Source: Janthinobacterium sp. J1-1
GTDB lineage: Bacteria > Pseudomonadota > Gammaproteobacteria > Burkholderiales > Burkholderiaceae_D
Assembly: GCF_030944405.1 (NCBI RefSeq)
Contig: NZ_CP132339.1
Span: 6,324,001 to 6,388,000, forward strand
Direction of reading: 5' to 3'
Length of the DNA stretch: 64,000 nucleotides
Below are positions 18,420-28,372 of this stretch, piece after piece. Position 1 is the first letter of the stretch, and the number at the start of each line of letters is the position of its first letter. The position numbers and the translations under genes were made by a program. The notes below the pieces were generated by a model. It was not told the DNA's origin. It saw nothing but the letters and a program-made list of their open reading frames with translations, and ran no database searches.

Positions 18420-18977
18420 TTAATAATCGAGGCCCCAGTCGACCGTGATCTTGCCGGCGACCTTGTCAACATTGATGACAAACTGGCCGACAAACGGGAT
18501 CAGGCGCTCGGGCGCCTTTTCAGCTGACTCATCGGCAGTGGCGACAGGGGTGACGCGCAAGATCGACTGCGGACCATTGCTCATCATGTCGTGCACTGTG
18601 CCGAGGCACTCGCCTTGCAAATTCTCAACTGTCAGCCCGATCAGATCGGACCAATAAAACTCATCGGCATCCAGCGTCGGGAAATGGCTACGCGGAATTT
18701 GCACGGAGACGCCTTTCAGCGCTTCCGCGGCATCCCGCCCGACCACACCCACCAGCTGGGCCACGACGTCGCCGCCGTGTAACTTCGCCTGCCTGACTTG
18801 AACGTCATGCAAGGTCGGTTTATCAAGCCACCAGGTTTTAACGCTTAACAATGCATCCGCATCGTCGGAGAAAGGAGTGATCCTGACCCCGCCAGCGATG
18901 CCATAGGCACCGGAGACATAGCCTACCTGTACCAGGTCATCGGGGACTTTCACCCCGGATGCAGTCTTGACCGTCAA
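18420..18977 (-). CDS. rimM: Ribosome maturation factor RimM
   Basis: A 185 aa 30S assembly factor that binds S19. The N-terminal RimM domain begins LVQVGYVSGAYGIAGGVRITPF, and the C-terminal PRC-barrel contains EFYWSDLIGLTVEN and ends RLIPFVGQFVINVD, then ITVDWGLDY. The start is uncertain: the frame opens at TTG 18977 (14 nt after rpsP) with no clear ribosome-binding site, and a GTG at 18953 is an alternative, so translation is probably coupled to rpsP. Confidence 0.93.
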   Translation of the reverse strand: MTVKTASGVKVPDDLVQVGYVSGAYGIAGGVRITPFSDDADALLSVKTWWLDKPTLHDVQVRQAKLHGGDVVAQLVGVVGRDAAEALKGVSVQIPRSHFPTLDADEFYWSDLIGLTVENLQGECLGTVHDMMSNGPQSILRVTPVATADESAEKAPERLIPFVGQFVINVDKVAGKITVDWGLDY

Positions 18978-18991
18978 ACCAGTGATCTGAA

Positions 18992-19243
18992 TTAAGCTGC
19001 TGCTTTGTTGTTGCTGGCTACCAGGCGAGCAACGGTTGGCGACAATTGTGCGCCAACGCCTTGCCAGTAGGCCAGACGGTCTGCGGTGATACGCAGTGGA
19101 ACTTCGCCACCTTGCGCCATCGGGTTGTAAAAACCGATACGCTCAATGAAGCGACCATCGCGGCGATTGCGCGAGTCAGTAGCGACGATGTTGAAGAACG
19201 GGCGCTTCTTGGCGCCTCCACGAGCTAAACGAATAACGACCAT
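18992..19243 (-). CDS. rpsP: 30S ribosomal protein S16
   Basis: An 83 aa ribosomal protein opening [17 protein letters not shown], with the characteristic [14 protein letters not shown] and [17 protein letters not shown]. First gene of the operon, with a well-formed promoter at 19284-19313. Confidence 0.97.
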   Translation of the reverse strand: MVVIRLARGGAKKRPFFNIVATDSRNRRDGRFIERIGFYNPMAQGGEVPLRITADRLAYWQGVGAQLSPTVARLVASNNKAAA

Positions 19244-19283
19244 AATATTTCCAAAAAGTGTGCTGAGGCGGAAAAAGCCGCAA

Positions 19284-19313
19284 ATTATAGCGCGCTTTAC
19301 CGCCAGGCAGCAA
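19284..19313 (-). promoter_or_regulatory. Sigma-70 promoter of the rpsP operon
   Basis: On the minus strand a -35 TTGCTG (19313-19308), an 18-nt spacer and a perfect -10 TATAAT (19289-19284) lie about 40 nt upstream of the rpsP ATG. A short GCGG/CCGC hairpin follows in the leader. Confidence 0.65.
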
Positions 19314-19506
19314 GCGTTATGATGACGGGCGTGTAATTTGGGCTAATCAAACATTATGACCAGTCAGCGCCAAAGACGCAATAGGCGCGTGCGTTTATGG
19401 CCCGTCGCTGACCCGTCGCACCACACCGCAAGACTGTTTTAATCACCACAAACGGCCCGCTTTGACCGATACTACCTCTTCCCTATCGCTGCGCAACCGG
19501 AACGCC

Positions 19507-19941
19507 ATGACCACCACGACGATCTTGCAACATTCGCACAAGAACAAGGCTTTTACCTCGCTGCTGGCCTTCCTGCTGGGCATGCTGGGCGCGCACCGTT
19601 TCTACCTGCATGGCGCCACCGACCGCTGGGGCTGGCTGCACCTGGCCGCCCTGCCCGCCAGCCTGGCGCTGCGCCAGCTGCTGCCCGAGGCCGACTGGTT
19701 CTACCAGCTGCTGCCGTTGACCATTTCGGCGCTGATCGGCTTCCTGGAAGCGCTGGTGCTGGGCCTGATGCCCGATGACAAATGGGATGCGCGCTATAAC
19801 GCCGGCTCGGGGCGGACCTCGGACACGGGCTGGCCGCTGGCCGTGGTGCTGGTGGCCACCCTGATGCTGGGCGCGGGCACCCTGATCGCCACCATGGCGC
19901 GCCTGTTTGACCTGCTGTACACGGGCGGCGCCTACGGCTGA
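19507..19941 (+). CDS. TM2-domain membrane protein
   Basis: A protein of about 144 aa. The N-terminal half resembles a TM2 domain: KAFTSLLAFLLGMLGAHRFYLHG, where the GxxGxHRFYLG-like turn is the family signature, followed by two or three more hydrophobic segments including LAVVLVATLMLGAGTLI. The function of the family is unknown; it resides in the inner membrane. A TTG at 19462 would add 15 residues; neither start has a strong ribosome-binding site. Confidence 0.7.
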   Translation: MTTTTILQHSHKNKAFTSLLAFLLGMLGAHRFYLHGATDRWGWLHLAALPASLALRQLLPEADWFYQLLPLTISALIGFLEALVLGLMPDDKWDARYNAGSGRTSDTGWPLAVVLVATLMLGAGTLIATMARLFDLLYTGGAYG

Positions 19942-20042
19942 AAGCCGGCAAAACCCGCGCACGGCTGTGTTGGCAAGCAATTATGCTTTTCCTCTATACT
20001 GTACCCACCACCAGCATCGCTGGTCGCTTATTGGAGAAGATC

Positions 20043-20669
20043 ATGATTCGTCGCCCTACTATTATTATTGCCATGACATTGGCCGGCCTGCTCGGCACGC
20101 CCGCCTTTGCACAGAACCTGTCGCCCAAGGCGCAATACGCCTACGACAGCAAGCAGGCCAATACCCGCTATGCGGATGACAAAAAATTGTGCGCCGAGGA
20201 AACCTCGTCGAAAGCGCGCATGCAGTGCCTGCGCGACGCCAAGACCGAATACGACCAGGCCATCATCAACGCCAAGGCCGCGCAAAAAGCCGGCAATGCC
20301 TACGCCAGCCAGCCGGCCAAACAGCAGCAGCAAGTATGCGCCGATTGCGGCAAGGTGCTGTCAGTCAATGTCACCGAGAAAGCCGGTGAAGGCGGTGCGC
20401 TGGGCATGATAGGCGGCGGCGTGGCCGGCGCCCTGCTGGGACGCCAGGTCGGCAGCGGCCGCGGCAAGGACCTGGCCACCCTGGCCGGCGCCGCCGGTGG
20501 CGCCTATGCGGGCAAGCAGGTCGAAGGCCATGTGAAAAATTCCAAGGTATGGACCGTGACGGTGCAATACGAAACGGGCGCACGCGCCGATTTCGCGTTC
20601 GACCAGGACCCGGGCCTGCAGTCGGGTGACCTGGTGCGCAATTCCGGTAACGGCATTACGCGCCGTTAA
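20043..20669 (+). CDS. Glycine-zipper 2TM outer-membrane-type protein
   Basis: A 208 aa exported protein. The signal peptide ends TPAFAQN; then comes a charged helical region (residues 25-100) with KAQYAYDSKQANTRYADDKKLC, a CxxC (CADCG) at about 112-115, and a glycine-zipper segment GEGGALGMIGGGVAGALLGR continuing into GKDLATLAGAAGGAYAGK. This resembles the SlyB/Rickettsia 17-kDa antigen domain. GGAGA 7 nt before the ATG at 20043 sets the start. The lack of a lipobox Cys after the signal makes a lipoprotein unlikely. Confidence 0.8.
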   Translation: MIRRPTIIIAMTLAGLLGTPAFAQNLSPKAQYAYDSKQANTRYADDKKLCAEETSSKARMQCLRDAKTEYDQAIINAKAAQKAGNAYASQPAKQQQQVCADCGKVLSVNVTEKAGEGGALGMIGGGVAGALLGRQVGSGRGKDLATLAGAAGGAYAGKQVEGHVKNSKVWTVTVQYETGARADFAFDQDPGLQSGDLVRNSGNGITRR

Positions 20670-20700
20670 GAAGAGCAACAACAGCCCGAGCCGCTAAAAT

Positions 20701-20762
20701 AGGCCCGAGTCCTGAACCAAGGCGCTCGGGCCTAGCGGGCGCGTCTCCGGCCCGCCATTTTT
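20701..20762 (+). terminator. Double-hairpin terminator after the 2TM protein gene
   Basis: The first hairpin has perfect 9-bp arms AGGCCCGAG (20701-20709)/CTCGGGCCT (20725-20733). The second has arms GCGGGC (20735-20740)/GCCCGC (20750-20755) followed by ATTTTT. The second shares a 15-bp core with the hairpin at 10015. It lies between convergent genes and may serve both. Confidence 0.8.
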
Positions 20763-20775
20763 CAGATTTAAACCA

Positions 20776-22566
20776 TCAAAACTGCTCTTCGGACAACGCC
20801 ATCACGCCGGCGCTGCCGTCAATGATCGTGGCACGCAAGCCCGGCGCCTGCGACAGGATATGGTCGGCAAAGAAACGCGCGGTGGAAATCTTGGCTTTGT
20901 AGAAGGCCGCGTCGCCGCTGCCTTCGCCCAGTTTCTGCTGCGCCGCCACGGCCGCGCGCGCCATCTGCCAGCCGCCCAGCACGATGCCGGCCAGTTTCAG
21001 GTACGGCACGCTGCCGGCGAACACGGCCTTGATATCCGTCTTCATGTTGGCCACCACATATTCCACCACGGCTTCGAGCGCCGCGCTGCCTTCGGCCAGG
21101 TGCCGCTGCATGGCCTGGAAGTCGGCGCCCGTGAACTCACCCAGCTGGGCTTCCGTGGCGCGCACCTGGGCGATGATGGCCTTCGCTACCGCGCCGCCGT
21201 CGCGCACCGTCTTGCGGCCCACCAGGTCATTCGCCTGGATCGCCGTCGTGCCTTCGTAGATGGTGAGAATTTTTGCATCGCGGTAATGCTGGGCGGCGCC
21301 CGTCTCTTCGATAAAACCCATGCCGCCGTGCACTTGCACGCCGTCGCGCGCCACGTCCTGCGACATTTCCGTCGACCAGCCCTTGATGATGGGCACCAGG
21401 TATTCATAGGTGGCCAGGCTTTCCGTGCGCACCTGCGCGTCCGGATGGTGATGGGCGACGTCGCTGATGGCCGCGCCCACATAGGCCAGCGCGCGCGCCG
21501 CCTCGGTTTGCGAGCGCATCGACATCAGCATGCGGCGCACGTCCGGATGGTGGATGATGGAGACCGGACCGCTGGAACCGGCCAGGTCGCGCGACTGCAC
21601 GCGGTCCTTGGCAAACGCCACCGCCTGCTGGTAGGCGCGCTCGGCCAGGCCGATGCCCTGCAGGCCCACGCCGAAGCGGGCCGCATTCATCATGATGAAC
21701 ATGTATTCCAGGCCACGGTTTTCCTCGCCCACCAGGGTGCCGATGGCGCCGCCGTGGTCGCCGAACTGCAGCACCGCCGTCGGACTGGCCTTGATGCCCA
21801 GCTTGTGCTCGATCGACACGCAGTGCGCGTCGTTGCGCTCGCCCAGGCTGCCGTCCGCATGGACGAGGAACTTCGGCACGATAAACAGCGAAATGCCTTT
21901 CACGCCCGGCGGCGCATCGGGCGTGCGGGCCAGCACCAGGTGGACGATGTTTTCGGCCAGGTCGTGCTCGCCATAGGTGATGAAAATCTTGGTGCCGAAC
22001 ACTTTGTAGGTGCCGTCGCCCTGCGGCACGGCGCGCGTGCGCACGGCGGCGAGATCAGAGCCGGCCTGCGGCTCGGTCAGATTCATGGTGCCGGTCCACT
22101 GGCCCGACACCAGTTTTTCCAGGTATATGCTTTTTTGTTCGTCGCTGCCGGCCGTCAGCAGCGCTTCGATGGCGCCGTCGGACAACAGCGCCACCAGCGC
22201 GAACGAGATGCTGGCCGCATTGAGCATTTCGATGCACGGCGTGGCCAGCAATTTGGGCAAGCCCTGGCCGCCGAATTCGGTTGGATGCTGGACGCCCTGC
22301 CAGCCCGCTTCACCATATGCCTTGAAGGCTTCCTTGAAACCCTTCGAGGTGGTTACTTGCCCGTCGTGAAAGAAGCTGGGCTCCTTGTCGCTGGGGCCGT
22401 TCAGCGGGGCCACCACGCCGCCGCAGAATTTGGCGTTCTCTTCCAGCACGGCCTCGGCCGTATCGGGCGTGGCGTCCTCGCAGCCGGGCAAGGTGTGGAT
22501 CTCGGCCAGGCCGGCCAGTTCGTTCATGACGAACAACATGTCTTTCAGCGGGGCTTGATAGCTCAT
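20776..22566 (-). CDS. Acyl-CoA dehydrogenase (long form with C-terminal extension)
   Basis: FAD-dependent dehydrogenase of 596 aa in the long acyl-CoA dehydrogenase group (DmdC/FadE-like, with extra N- and C-terminal segments). Visible features are WTGTMNLTEPQAGSDLAAVRTRA in the middle domain, IKASPTAVLQFGD, the FAD-domain VQVHGGMGFIEETG and AKILTIYEGTTAIQANDLVGRK. It passes electrons to ETF, whose genes etfA and etfB lie immediately upstream on the same strand. A terminator in the 89-nt gap suggests this gene is partly uncoupled from etfBA. The chain-length specificity is unknown. Confidence 0.9.
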   Translation of the reverse strand: MSYQAPLKDMLFVMNELAGLAEIHTLPGCEDATPDTAEAVLEENAKFCGGVVAPLNGPSDKEPSFFHDGQVTTSKGFKEAFKAYGEAGWQGVQHPTEFGGQGLPKLLATPCIEMLNAASISFALVALLSDGAIEALLTAGSDEQKSIYLEKLVSGQWTGTMNLTEPQAGSDLAAVRTRAVPQGDGTYKVFGTKIFITYGEHDLAENIVHLVLARTPDAPPGVKGISLFIVPKFLVHADGSLGERNDAHCVSIEHKLGIKASPTAVLQFGDHGGAIGTLVGEENRGLEYMFIMMNAARFGVGLQGIGLAERAYQQAVAFAKDRVQSRDLAGSSGPVSIIHHPDVRRMLMSMRSQTEAARALAYVGAAISDVAHHHPDAQVRTESLATYEYLVPIIKGWSTEMSQDVARDGVQVHGGMGFIEETGAAQHYRDAKILTIYEGTTAIQANDLVGRKTVRDGGAVAKAIIAQVRATEAQLGEFTGADFQAMQRHLAEGSAALEAVVEYVVANMKTDIKAVFAGSVPYLKLAGIVLGGWQMARAAVAAQQKLGEGSGDAAFYKAKISTARFFADHILSQAPGLRATIIDGSAGVMALSEEQF

Positions 22567-22584
22567 CTTCTTATCTCCAAGAAA

Positions 22585-22627
22585 AAAGCCACGCGGCTCG
22601 CCGTGTGGGGCGGGCCGGCGTGGCTTT
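22585..22627 (-). terminator. Terminator after etfA
   Basis: Perfect 10-bp arms AAAGCCACGC (22585-22594)/GCGTGGCTTT (22618-22627), followed by further T on the minus strand. It lies between the etfA stop and the acyl-CoA dehydrogenase start. Confidence 0.85.
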
Positions 22628-22655
22628 GCAATTCACAAAACCGGGTTGGGCTTAT

Positions 22656-23588
22656 TTAGCCCAATTCTTTGACCAGTTGCGGCACGATCTCGAACAGATC
22701 GCCCACGATGCCGTAGTCGGCCACGGCAAAGATCGGCGCTTCCGGATCCTTGTTGATGGCGACGATGGTTTTCGAGTCCTTCATGCCGGCCAGGTGCTGG
22801 ATCGCGCCGGAAATACCGACAGCGATGTACAGCGACGGCGCGACGATCTTGCCGGTCTGGCCCACTTGCCAGTCGTTCGGCACGAAGCCGGCGTCGACGG
22901 CGGCGCGCGAAGCACCCATGGCGGCGCCCAGCTTGTCGGCCAGCGGCTCGAGGATCTGGAAGTTCTCGGCCGAACCCAAGCCACGGCCACCGGAGACGAT
23001 GATTTTCGCGGCGGTCAGCTCAGGGCGGTCGGACTTGGCCAGTTCGCGGCCCACAAACGCCGATTTGCCGCTGTCGGCCACGGCCGTGATGGTCTCGGTG
23101 ACGGCCGAACCGCCGGTGGCGGCGGCCGAATCGAAACCGGTGGTGCGCACGGTGATGACCTTGACCTTGTCACCCGACTGCACGGTGGCAATCGCGTTGC
23201 CGGCGTAGATCGGACGCTCGAAGGTGTCAGGTGTATCGACCTTGGTGATTTCCGAGATCTGCGCCACGTCCAGCTTGGCGGCCACGCGCGGCAGGATGTT
23301 CTTGCCGTAGGCGGTGGCTGGCGCCAGGATGTGGCTGTAGTCGCCGGCGATCGCCAGCACCTGCTCGGCCACGTTTTCGGCCAGGCCGTCGGCAAAATAG
23401 GCCGCGTCGGCGACGATGACCTTGGCCACGCCGGCGATTTGCGCGGCGGCGGCAGCGGCGGCCGACGCGTTCGAACCGGCGATCAGCACGTGCACGTCGC
23501 CGCCGCACTGGACGGCTGCGGTGACGGTGTGGTGGGTGCTACCTTTCAAGGTAGCGTTGTCGTGTTCAGCAATAACTAATGCGACCAT
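22656..23588 (-). CDS. etfA: Electron transfer flavoprotein alpha subunit
   Basis: A 310 aa FAD-binding subunit that shuttles electrons from acyl-CoA dehydrogenases to ETF-quinone oxidoreductase. N-terminal [20 protein letters not shown], then the C-terminal FAD domain with [32 protein letters not shown] and [18 protein letters not shown] [18 protein letters not shown], and [16 protein letters not shown]. It follows etfB by 39 nt. Confidence 0.96.
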   Translation of the reverse strand: MVALVIAEHDNATLKGSTHHTVTAAVQCGGDVHVLIAGSNASAAAAAAAQIAGVAKVIVADAAYFADGLAENVAEQVLAIAGDYSHILAPATAYGKNILPRVAAKLDVAQISEITKVDTPDTFERPIYAGNAIATVQSGDKVKVITVRTTGFDSAAATGGSAVTETITAVADSGKSAFVGRELAKSDRPELTAAKIIVSGGRGLGSAENFQILEPLADKLGAAMGASRAAVDAGFVPNDWQVGQTGKIVAPSLYIAVGISGAIQHLAGMKDSKTIVAINKDPEAPIFAVADYGIVGDLFEIVPQLVKELG

Positions 23589-23627
23589 GATATGTCCTGT
23601 AATTGTTCTGGAGAGGCGGCGAGCCGC

Positions 23628-24377
23628 TTAGATGACTTTGGCTTCGGTACGCAGCTTGGCGACCAGCGTGGCCACGTCCGGCACCTTGATGCCGGCCGAG
23701 CGCTTGGCTGGCTCCGCCACTTTCAAGGTTTTCAGGCGCGGGGTGACGTCGACGCCCAGGTCTTCCGGCTTGACGGTTTCCAGCGGTTTTTTCTTGGCCT
23801 TCATGATGTTCGGCAAGGTCACATAGCGCGGCTCGTTCAGGCGCAGGTCGGTGGTGACGATGGCCGGCAGGGTCAGGGCCAGGGTTTCCAGGCCGCCGTC
23901 GACTTCGCGCGTGACGGTCACTTTGCCGTCTTCCAGCACGACTTTCGAGGCGAAGGTGGCTTGTGGCCAACCGAGCAGGGCCGCCAGCATCTGGCCGGTC
24001 TGGTTGCTGTCGTCGTCGATCGCCTGTTTGCCCAGGATGATCAGTTGTGGCTGTTCCTTGTCGGCCAGTGCCTTGACCAGCTTGGCGACGGCCAGCGGTT
24101 CGAGTTCGGTGGTGGTTTCGACCAGGATGCCGCGGTCGGCGCCGATGGCCATGGCCGTGCGCAGGGTTTCCTGGCACTGGGTCACGCCGCAGGAAATGGC
24201 AACCACTTCGGTGACCTTGCCCGCTTCTTTCAGGCGCATGGCTTCTTCGAGAGCGATCTCATCGAAGGGATTCATCGACATTTTGACGTTGGCGGTATCG
24301 ACGCCAGTGCCGTCACTCTTGACGCGGACTTTGACGTTGTAGTCGACCACGCGTTTGACGGGTACCAAGACTTTCAT
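23628..24377 (-). CDS. etfB: Electron transfer flavoprotein beta subunit
   Basis: A 249 aa AMP-binding subunit of ETF. Opens [20 protein letters not shown], followed by [19 protein letters not shown] and the family signature region [19 protein letters not shown] near 145-165. It precedes etfA in the usual order. TATAAT-like boxes lie on the minus strand at 24434-24439 and 24395-24400. Confidence 0.96.
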   Translation of the reverse strand: MKVLVPVKRVVDYNVKVRVKSDGTGVDTANVKMSMNPFDEIALEEAMRLKEAGKVTEVVAISCGVTQCQETLRTAMAIGADRGILVETTTELEPLAVAKLVKALADKEQPQLIILGKQAIDDDSNQTGQMLAALLGWPQATFASKVVLEDGKVTVTREVDGGLETLALTLPAIVTTDLRLNEPRYVTLPNIMKAKKKPLETVKPEDLGVDVTPRLKTLKVAEPAKRSAGIKVPDVATLVAKLRTEAKVI

Positions 24378-24433
24378 AGCTATGCCTTTGGGAAATTATA
24401 AAAATGACGGATCAAGTGCTGATTGTGAGGTCG

Positions 24434-24462
24434 ATTATAAGAGAAATTTGAATCTCGAACCG
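24434..24462 (-). promoter_or_regulatory. Putative etfBA promoter
   Basis: A consensus -10 TATAAT (24439-24434, minus strand) lies about 57 nt upstream of the etfB ATG. The -35 (CGGTTC, 24462-24457, 17-nt spacer) is weak, so only the -10 is well supported. Confidence 0.4.
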
Positions 24463-24591
24463 AATTTAAGCACGATCGTGCGATTTTTAGTTAGAGCAAA
24501 CCATCTAAACTGACTAGGATGGCTGCGAATGAGGGAATCTGGCGCTACGCTGCGGGGCAGCAAACTAGCACCCGCCAGCGCCGGTGAAGCA

Positions 24592-24849
24592 TTACTTGCG
24601 CTGCATCAGGAACACAAACTCGGTACCCGTCTGCACGTGCGACAGCAAGGCATTGCCGGTCTGCTTGGCGAAGGCCTGGAAGTCGCGCACGGAACCGGGA
24701 TCGGTTGCCATGATGCGCAGCACTTCACCGCTTTGCAGCTCTGACAATGCCTTTTTTGCTTTCAGAATCGGCAACGGGCAATTCAAGCCCCGCGCGTCGA
24801 GTTCTTTATGAAATTCCATAATCTCGGTATCAAGTAGTGTGTCGCTCAT
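24592..24849 (-). CDS. TusA-family sulfur-carrier protein
   Basis: An 85 aa SirA/TusA/YedF-like protein. The family motif LDARGLNCPLPILKAKKAL is present with the single Cys of the CPxP motif that carries persulfide sulfur. The rest follows the compact two-layer fold (LRIMATDPGSVRDFQAF). The ATG at 24849 has GGTGGGA upstream. No tusBCDE genes are visible, so whether it acts in tRNA thiolation or another sulfur relay is open. Confidence 0.9.
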   Translation of the reverse strand: MSDTLLDTEIMEFHKELDARGLNCPLPILKAKKALSELQSGEVLRIMATDPGSVRDFQAFAKQTGNALLSHVQTGTEFVFLMQRK

Positions 24850-24976
24850 CAATATCCCACCATTGTTTTGTTGTACTGATTTTCGACATACTACTCTAAT
24901 TCAGGGCCAATGACGCGCTGCACCAAAATAGTTCACCGGCTGTTGTGGGGTCACAACGAGATGCTCCAAAGCAAAA

Positions 24977-25003
24977 CGGCCCGCAAACCGGATTTGCGGG
25001 CCG
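24977..25003 (-). terminator. alaS terminator
   Basis: Perfect 11-bp arms CGGCCCGCAAA (24977-24987)/TTTGCGGGCCG (24993-25003), loop of 5, and TTTTGCTTT on the minus strand. It lies 51 nt downstream of the alaS stop. Confidence 0.88.
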
Positions 25004-25053
25004 CTTTACAGCGCATGCGGGGCTCGCACCCCGCATGGATGCAGCGTTGCGGC

Positions 25054-27666
25054 TTATTTCACCTTGTCGCCGACCCAGGCCGGCACGCCGGCCAGGGCGT
25101 TCGGCAAACCGCTGGCGTCGGTGCCGCCGGCCTGCGCCATATCGGGGCGTCCGCCGCCTTTGCCGCCCACTTGCTGTGCAACGAAGTTCACCAGTTCGCC
25201 CGCTTTCACGCGCGAAGTGGCGTCCGCCGTCACGCCGGCGATCAGGCTGACCTTGCCGTCCGTCACGCTGGCCAGCACGATGGCGGCCGTCTTCAGCTTG
25301 TCCTTCAGCTTGTCCATCGTTTCGCGCAGGCGCGCCACGTCGGCGCCTTCCAGCACGGCCGCCAGCACCTTGATGCCGTTCACGTCGACCGCCTGGGTGA
25401 CCAGTTCATCGCCCTGGCCCGACGCCAGTTTCGATTTCAGGGCCGCCAGTTCCTTCTCCAGCGCCTTGACATGGTCCTGTACCTGGCCGATGCGCGCCGT
25501 CAGCTCTTCCGGATTCGACTTCAGCGCGGCGGCCGCGTCGAGCAGGCGGCGGTTGATGGTTTGCACCAGCGCCAGCGCGCCTTCGCCCGTCACCGCTTCG
25601 ACGCGGCGGATGCCGGCCGCCACGCCGCTTTCGGCGATGATCTTGAACAGGCCGATGTCGCCCGTGCGCTGCACGTGCACGCCGCCGCACAGTTCTTTCG
25701 AGCTGCCGATATCGAGCACGCGCACTTCGTCGCCGTATTTTTCGCCGAACAGCGCCATCGCGCCATGTTTCACCGCGTCGTCGAACGACATGTGGTGCGA
25801 CTGCACCGCATGGTTTTCCAGGATCTCCTTGTTGACGATGGTTTCCACCGCCGCGATCTGTTCCGCCGTCATCGGCGCATTGTGGCTGAAGTCGAAACGG
25901 GTTTTATCCGGGTCGACCAGCGAGCCCTTTTGCGCCACATGGCTGCCCAGCACTTCGCGCAAGGCCTTGTGCATCAAGTGGGTGGCCGAGTGGTTGCGGA
26001 TGGTGCGGCCGCGCTTGGCCGTGTCGACATCGGCCGAGACCGTATCGCCGACCTTCAGGGCGCCTGATTCCAGCACGCCATGGTGGCCGAATACGTCAGC
26101 CTGGATCTTCAGGGTGTCGTCGACCTTGAACGACGCGCTGCCCGCCGTGATCACGCCCTGGTCGCCCACCTGGCCGCCCGATTCGGCGTAGAACGGCGTG
26201 GTGTCGAGCACCACGATGCCGGCCTGGCCCGCCGTCAGTTCCTGCACAGGGGTGCCGGCAGCGTACAGGGCGATGACCTTGCTGCCAAAGCTCAGCTGCT
26301 CGTAGCCGACGAATTTGTTTTTCTCGCCCGCGTATTCGACCTTGCTGTCCTTGTGCGACTTGCCGCCCTTGCGCGACAGCTCCTGGCTTTCTTTCAGGGC
26401 CGCGTCGTAGCCTTCCTGGTCGAACGCGATATTGCGTTCGCGGCAGATATCGGCCGTCAGGTCCGGCGGGAAGCCGTAGGTTTCGTACAGCGTAAATGCG
26501 GTGGCGCCGTCGATGCCGGTGGCGTCCTTGGCCAGCTGGGCTTCCAGCACTTTCATGCCGGTTTCCAGGGTTTCGCCGAAACGCTCTTCCTCGGCTTTCA
26601 ACATGTTGGCGACGTTGACCTTGGCTTCTTCCAGCTCCGGGTAAGCGGCGCCCATCTCGATAGCCAGGTCCTCGACCAGCTTGTAGAAGAACGGTTTCGT
26701 CTGGCCCAGCTTGTGGCCGTGGCGCAGCGCGCGGCGGATAATGCGGCGCAGCACATAGGCGCGGCCTTCGCTGCCCGGAATGACGCCGTCGACGATCATG
26801 AAGGCGGCGGCGCGGATATGGTCGGCGATCACGCGCAGCGATTTGTTTTCCAAATCCGTCGCGCCGGTTTCGCGGGCGGCCGCCTTGATCAGGTGCTGGA
26901 ACAGGTCGATTTCATAGTTCGAATGCACGTGCTGCAGCACGGCGGCCAGGCGCTCCATGCCCATGCCGGTGTCGACGCACGGTTTCGGCAGCTTGTGCAT
27001 GACGCCCGCTTCGTCGCGGTTGAACTGCATGAACACCAGGTTCCAGATTTCGATGAAGCGGTCGCCGTCTTCGTCAGGCGAGCCCGGTGGGCCGCCAGGA
27101 ATGTCGGCGCCGTGGTCGTAGAAGATCTCGGTGCACGGGCCGCAAGGGCCGGTATCGGCCATCTGCCAGAAATTGTCCGAAGCGTAGCGCGCGCCCTTGT
27201 TGTCGCCGATGCGGATGATGCGCTCGGTTGGCACGCCGATTTCTTTTGCCCAGATATCGTAGGCTTCGTCATCTTCGATGTAGACCGTGACCGTCAGTTT
27301 TTCGACCGGCAGGCCGTACACCTTGGTCAGCAGTTCCCACGCGAAGTGGATCGCATCGCGCTTGAAATAGTCGCCGAAGCTGAAGTTGCCCAGCATTTCA
27401 AAGAAGGTGTGGTGGCGCGCCGTGTAGCCGACGTTTTCCAGGTCGTTATGCTTGCCGCCGGCGCGCACGCAGCGCTGCACGGACGTGGCGCGTGTATACG
27501 GGCGGCTGTCGGTGCCCGTAAACACATCCTTGAATTGCACCATGCCGCTGTTGGTCAGCAGCAGGGTCGGATCGTTGCCTGGCACCAGGGAACTGGAACG
27601 GACGATGGAATGGCCCTTGGACTCGAAAAACTTGAGGAACTTGTCGCGGATTTCAGATGATTTCAT
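25054..27666 (-). CDS. alaS: Alanyl-tRNA synthetase
   Basis: An 870 aa class II synthetase charging tRNA-Ala. Start 27666 gives the conserved [19 protein letters not shown]; the frame extends 39 codons further upstream without homology. Catalytic core motifs ([37 protein letters not shown]), the editing domain with [16 protein letters not shown] and [26 protein letters not shown], the zinc-ligand region [15 protein letters not shown], and the C-terminal C-Ala domain with a [18 protein letters not shown] coiled coil are all present. Confidence 0.97.
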   Translation of the reverse strand: MKSSEIRDKFLKFFESKGHSIVRSSSLVPGNDPTLLLTNSGMVQFKDVFTGTDSRPYTRATSVQRCVRAGGKHNDLENVGYTARHHTFFEMLGNFSFGDYFKRDAIHFAWELLTKVYGLPVEKLTVTVYIEDDEAYDIWAKEIGVPTERIIRIGDNKGARYASDNFWQMADTGPCGPCTEIFYDHGADIPGGPPGSPDEDGDRFIEIWNLVFMQFNRDEAGVMHKLPKPCVDTGMGMERLAAVLQHVHSNYEIDLFQHLIKAAARETGATDLENKSLRVIADHIRAAAFMIVDGVIPGSEGRAYVLRRIIRRALRHGHKLGQTKPFFYKLVEDLAIEMGAAYPELEEAKVNVANMLKAEEERFGETLETGMKVLEAQLAKDATGIDGATAFTLYETYGFPPDLTADICRERNIAFDQEGYDAALKESQELSRKGGKSHKDSKVEYAGEKNKFVGYEQLSFGSKVIALYAAGTPVQELTAGQAGIVVLDTTPFYAESGGQVGDQGVITAGSASFKVDDTLKIQADVFGHHGVLESGALKVGDTVSADVDTAKRGRTIRNHSATHLMHKALREVLGSHVAQKGSLVDPDKTRFDFSHNAPMTAEQIAAVETIVNKEILENHAVQSHHMSFDDAVKHGAMALFGEKYGDEVRVLDIGSSKELCGGVHVQRTGDIGLFKIIAESGVAAGIRRVEAVTGEGALALVQTINRRLLDAAAALKSNPEELTARIGQVQDHVKALEKELAALKSKLASGQGDELVTQAVDVNGIKVLAAVLEGADVARLRETMDKLKDKLKTAAIVLASVTDGKVSLIAGVTADATSRVKAGELVNFVAQQVGGKGGGRPDMAQAGGTDASGLPNALAGVPAWVGDKVK

Positions 27667-27801
27667 GTTTTTTTGGCAAAAAGTGGCGGCAGCTTTAAAG
27701 GGAAGATTATACGTGATATGGCTGCCTGCAATTAAGGCACAATCAAGACAAACCAGGGCCGGTGCGGCGAGTGTTGCGCGCACGCCCAGCCCAGATACGG
27801 C

Positions 27802-28236
27802 TCAGGTGTGGTCGGCGCAGCCGTGCGGCGCGGGACTGGCGGAAACCGCCACCCCGCCGGCCGCATTGCAATCGGCGCAGCGGCCATACAGGGTCAGCTC
27901 ATGGCGCTCGACCACGAAGCCCTGCGGCGCCATCCGCTTCAGGTCGCCGGGGCAATCATGCACGTCGAACACGCGCTGGCAGCTGGTGCACTGGAAGTGA
28001 TGGTGATGATGATTGGCCACCGTGTTCGATTCATAGCGCGGGTTTTCACCGGGCAAGGTAACCACATGCACCTTCTCTTCCAGCACCAGCGATTTCAGGT
28101 TGCGGTAGACGGTGGCAATGCCCAGCTGCGTCACCTGCAGGCTGGCTTCTTCAAGGATTTCCTGCGCCGACAGCGGGCGCCGGGCCGACTCGATGGCGGT
28201 TTGTATAGCGGTTTTTTGACGTGTTGTGCGTTCCAT
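27802..28236 (-). CDS. zur: Fur-family metalloregulator, probably Zur
   Basis: A 144 aa repressor: winged helix at residues 1-75 (LSAQEILEEA, then LGIATVYRNLKSLVLEEKV), then the metal-binding/dimerisation domain with a run of five His at about 87-91, CTSCQRVFDVHDC (CxxC structural zinc site) and a second CxxC (CADC). Divergent transcription from a ZnuD-like zinc receptor across a perfect inverted repeat favours Zur over Fur. Alternatives are Fur or a peroxide sensor; the family is certain, the metal is inferred. Confidence 0.85.
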   Translation of the reverse strand: MERTTRQKTAIQTAIESARRPLSAQEILEEASLQVTQLGIATVYRNLKSLVLEEKVHVVTLPGENPRYESNTVANHHHHHFQCTSCQRVFDVHDCPGDLKRMAPQGFVVERHELTLYGRCADCNAAGGVAVSASPAPHGCADHT

Positions 28237-28296
28237 AGCCGACAGAATACACCATGGGGATGCTCAAGCCGTAGCATCTGGCGGTTCACACATTAA

Positions 28297-28318
28297 TGAT
28301 AATGGTTTATCATTATCA
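28297..28318. promoter_or_regulatory. Fur/Zur-type operator between zur-like gene and znuD-like gene
   Basis: Perfect inverted repeat with 8-bp arms TGATAATG (28297-28304) and CATTATCA (28311-28318) and centre GTTTAT. It resembles the 19-bp Fur box (GATAATG, 5 bp, CATTATC) with one extra central base. Located 61 nt from the regulator start and 55 nt from the receptor start, so it can control both. Confidence 0.75.
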
Positions 28319-28372
28319 AATTAACGCTTGCCCAGCCCCTGCAAACACCGTCACACAACAAGGAATTGAACC

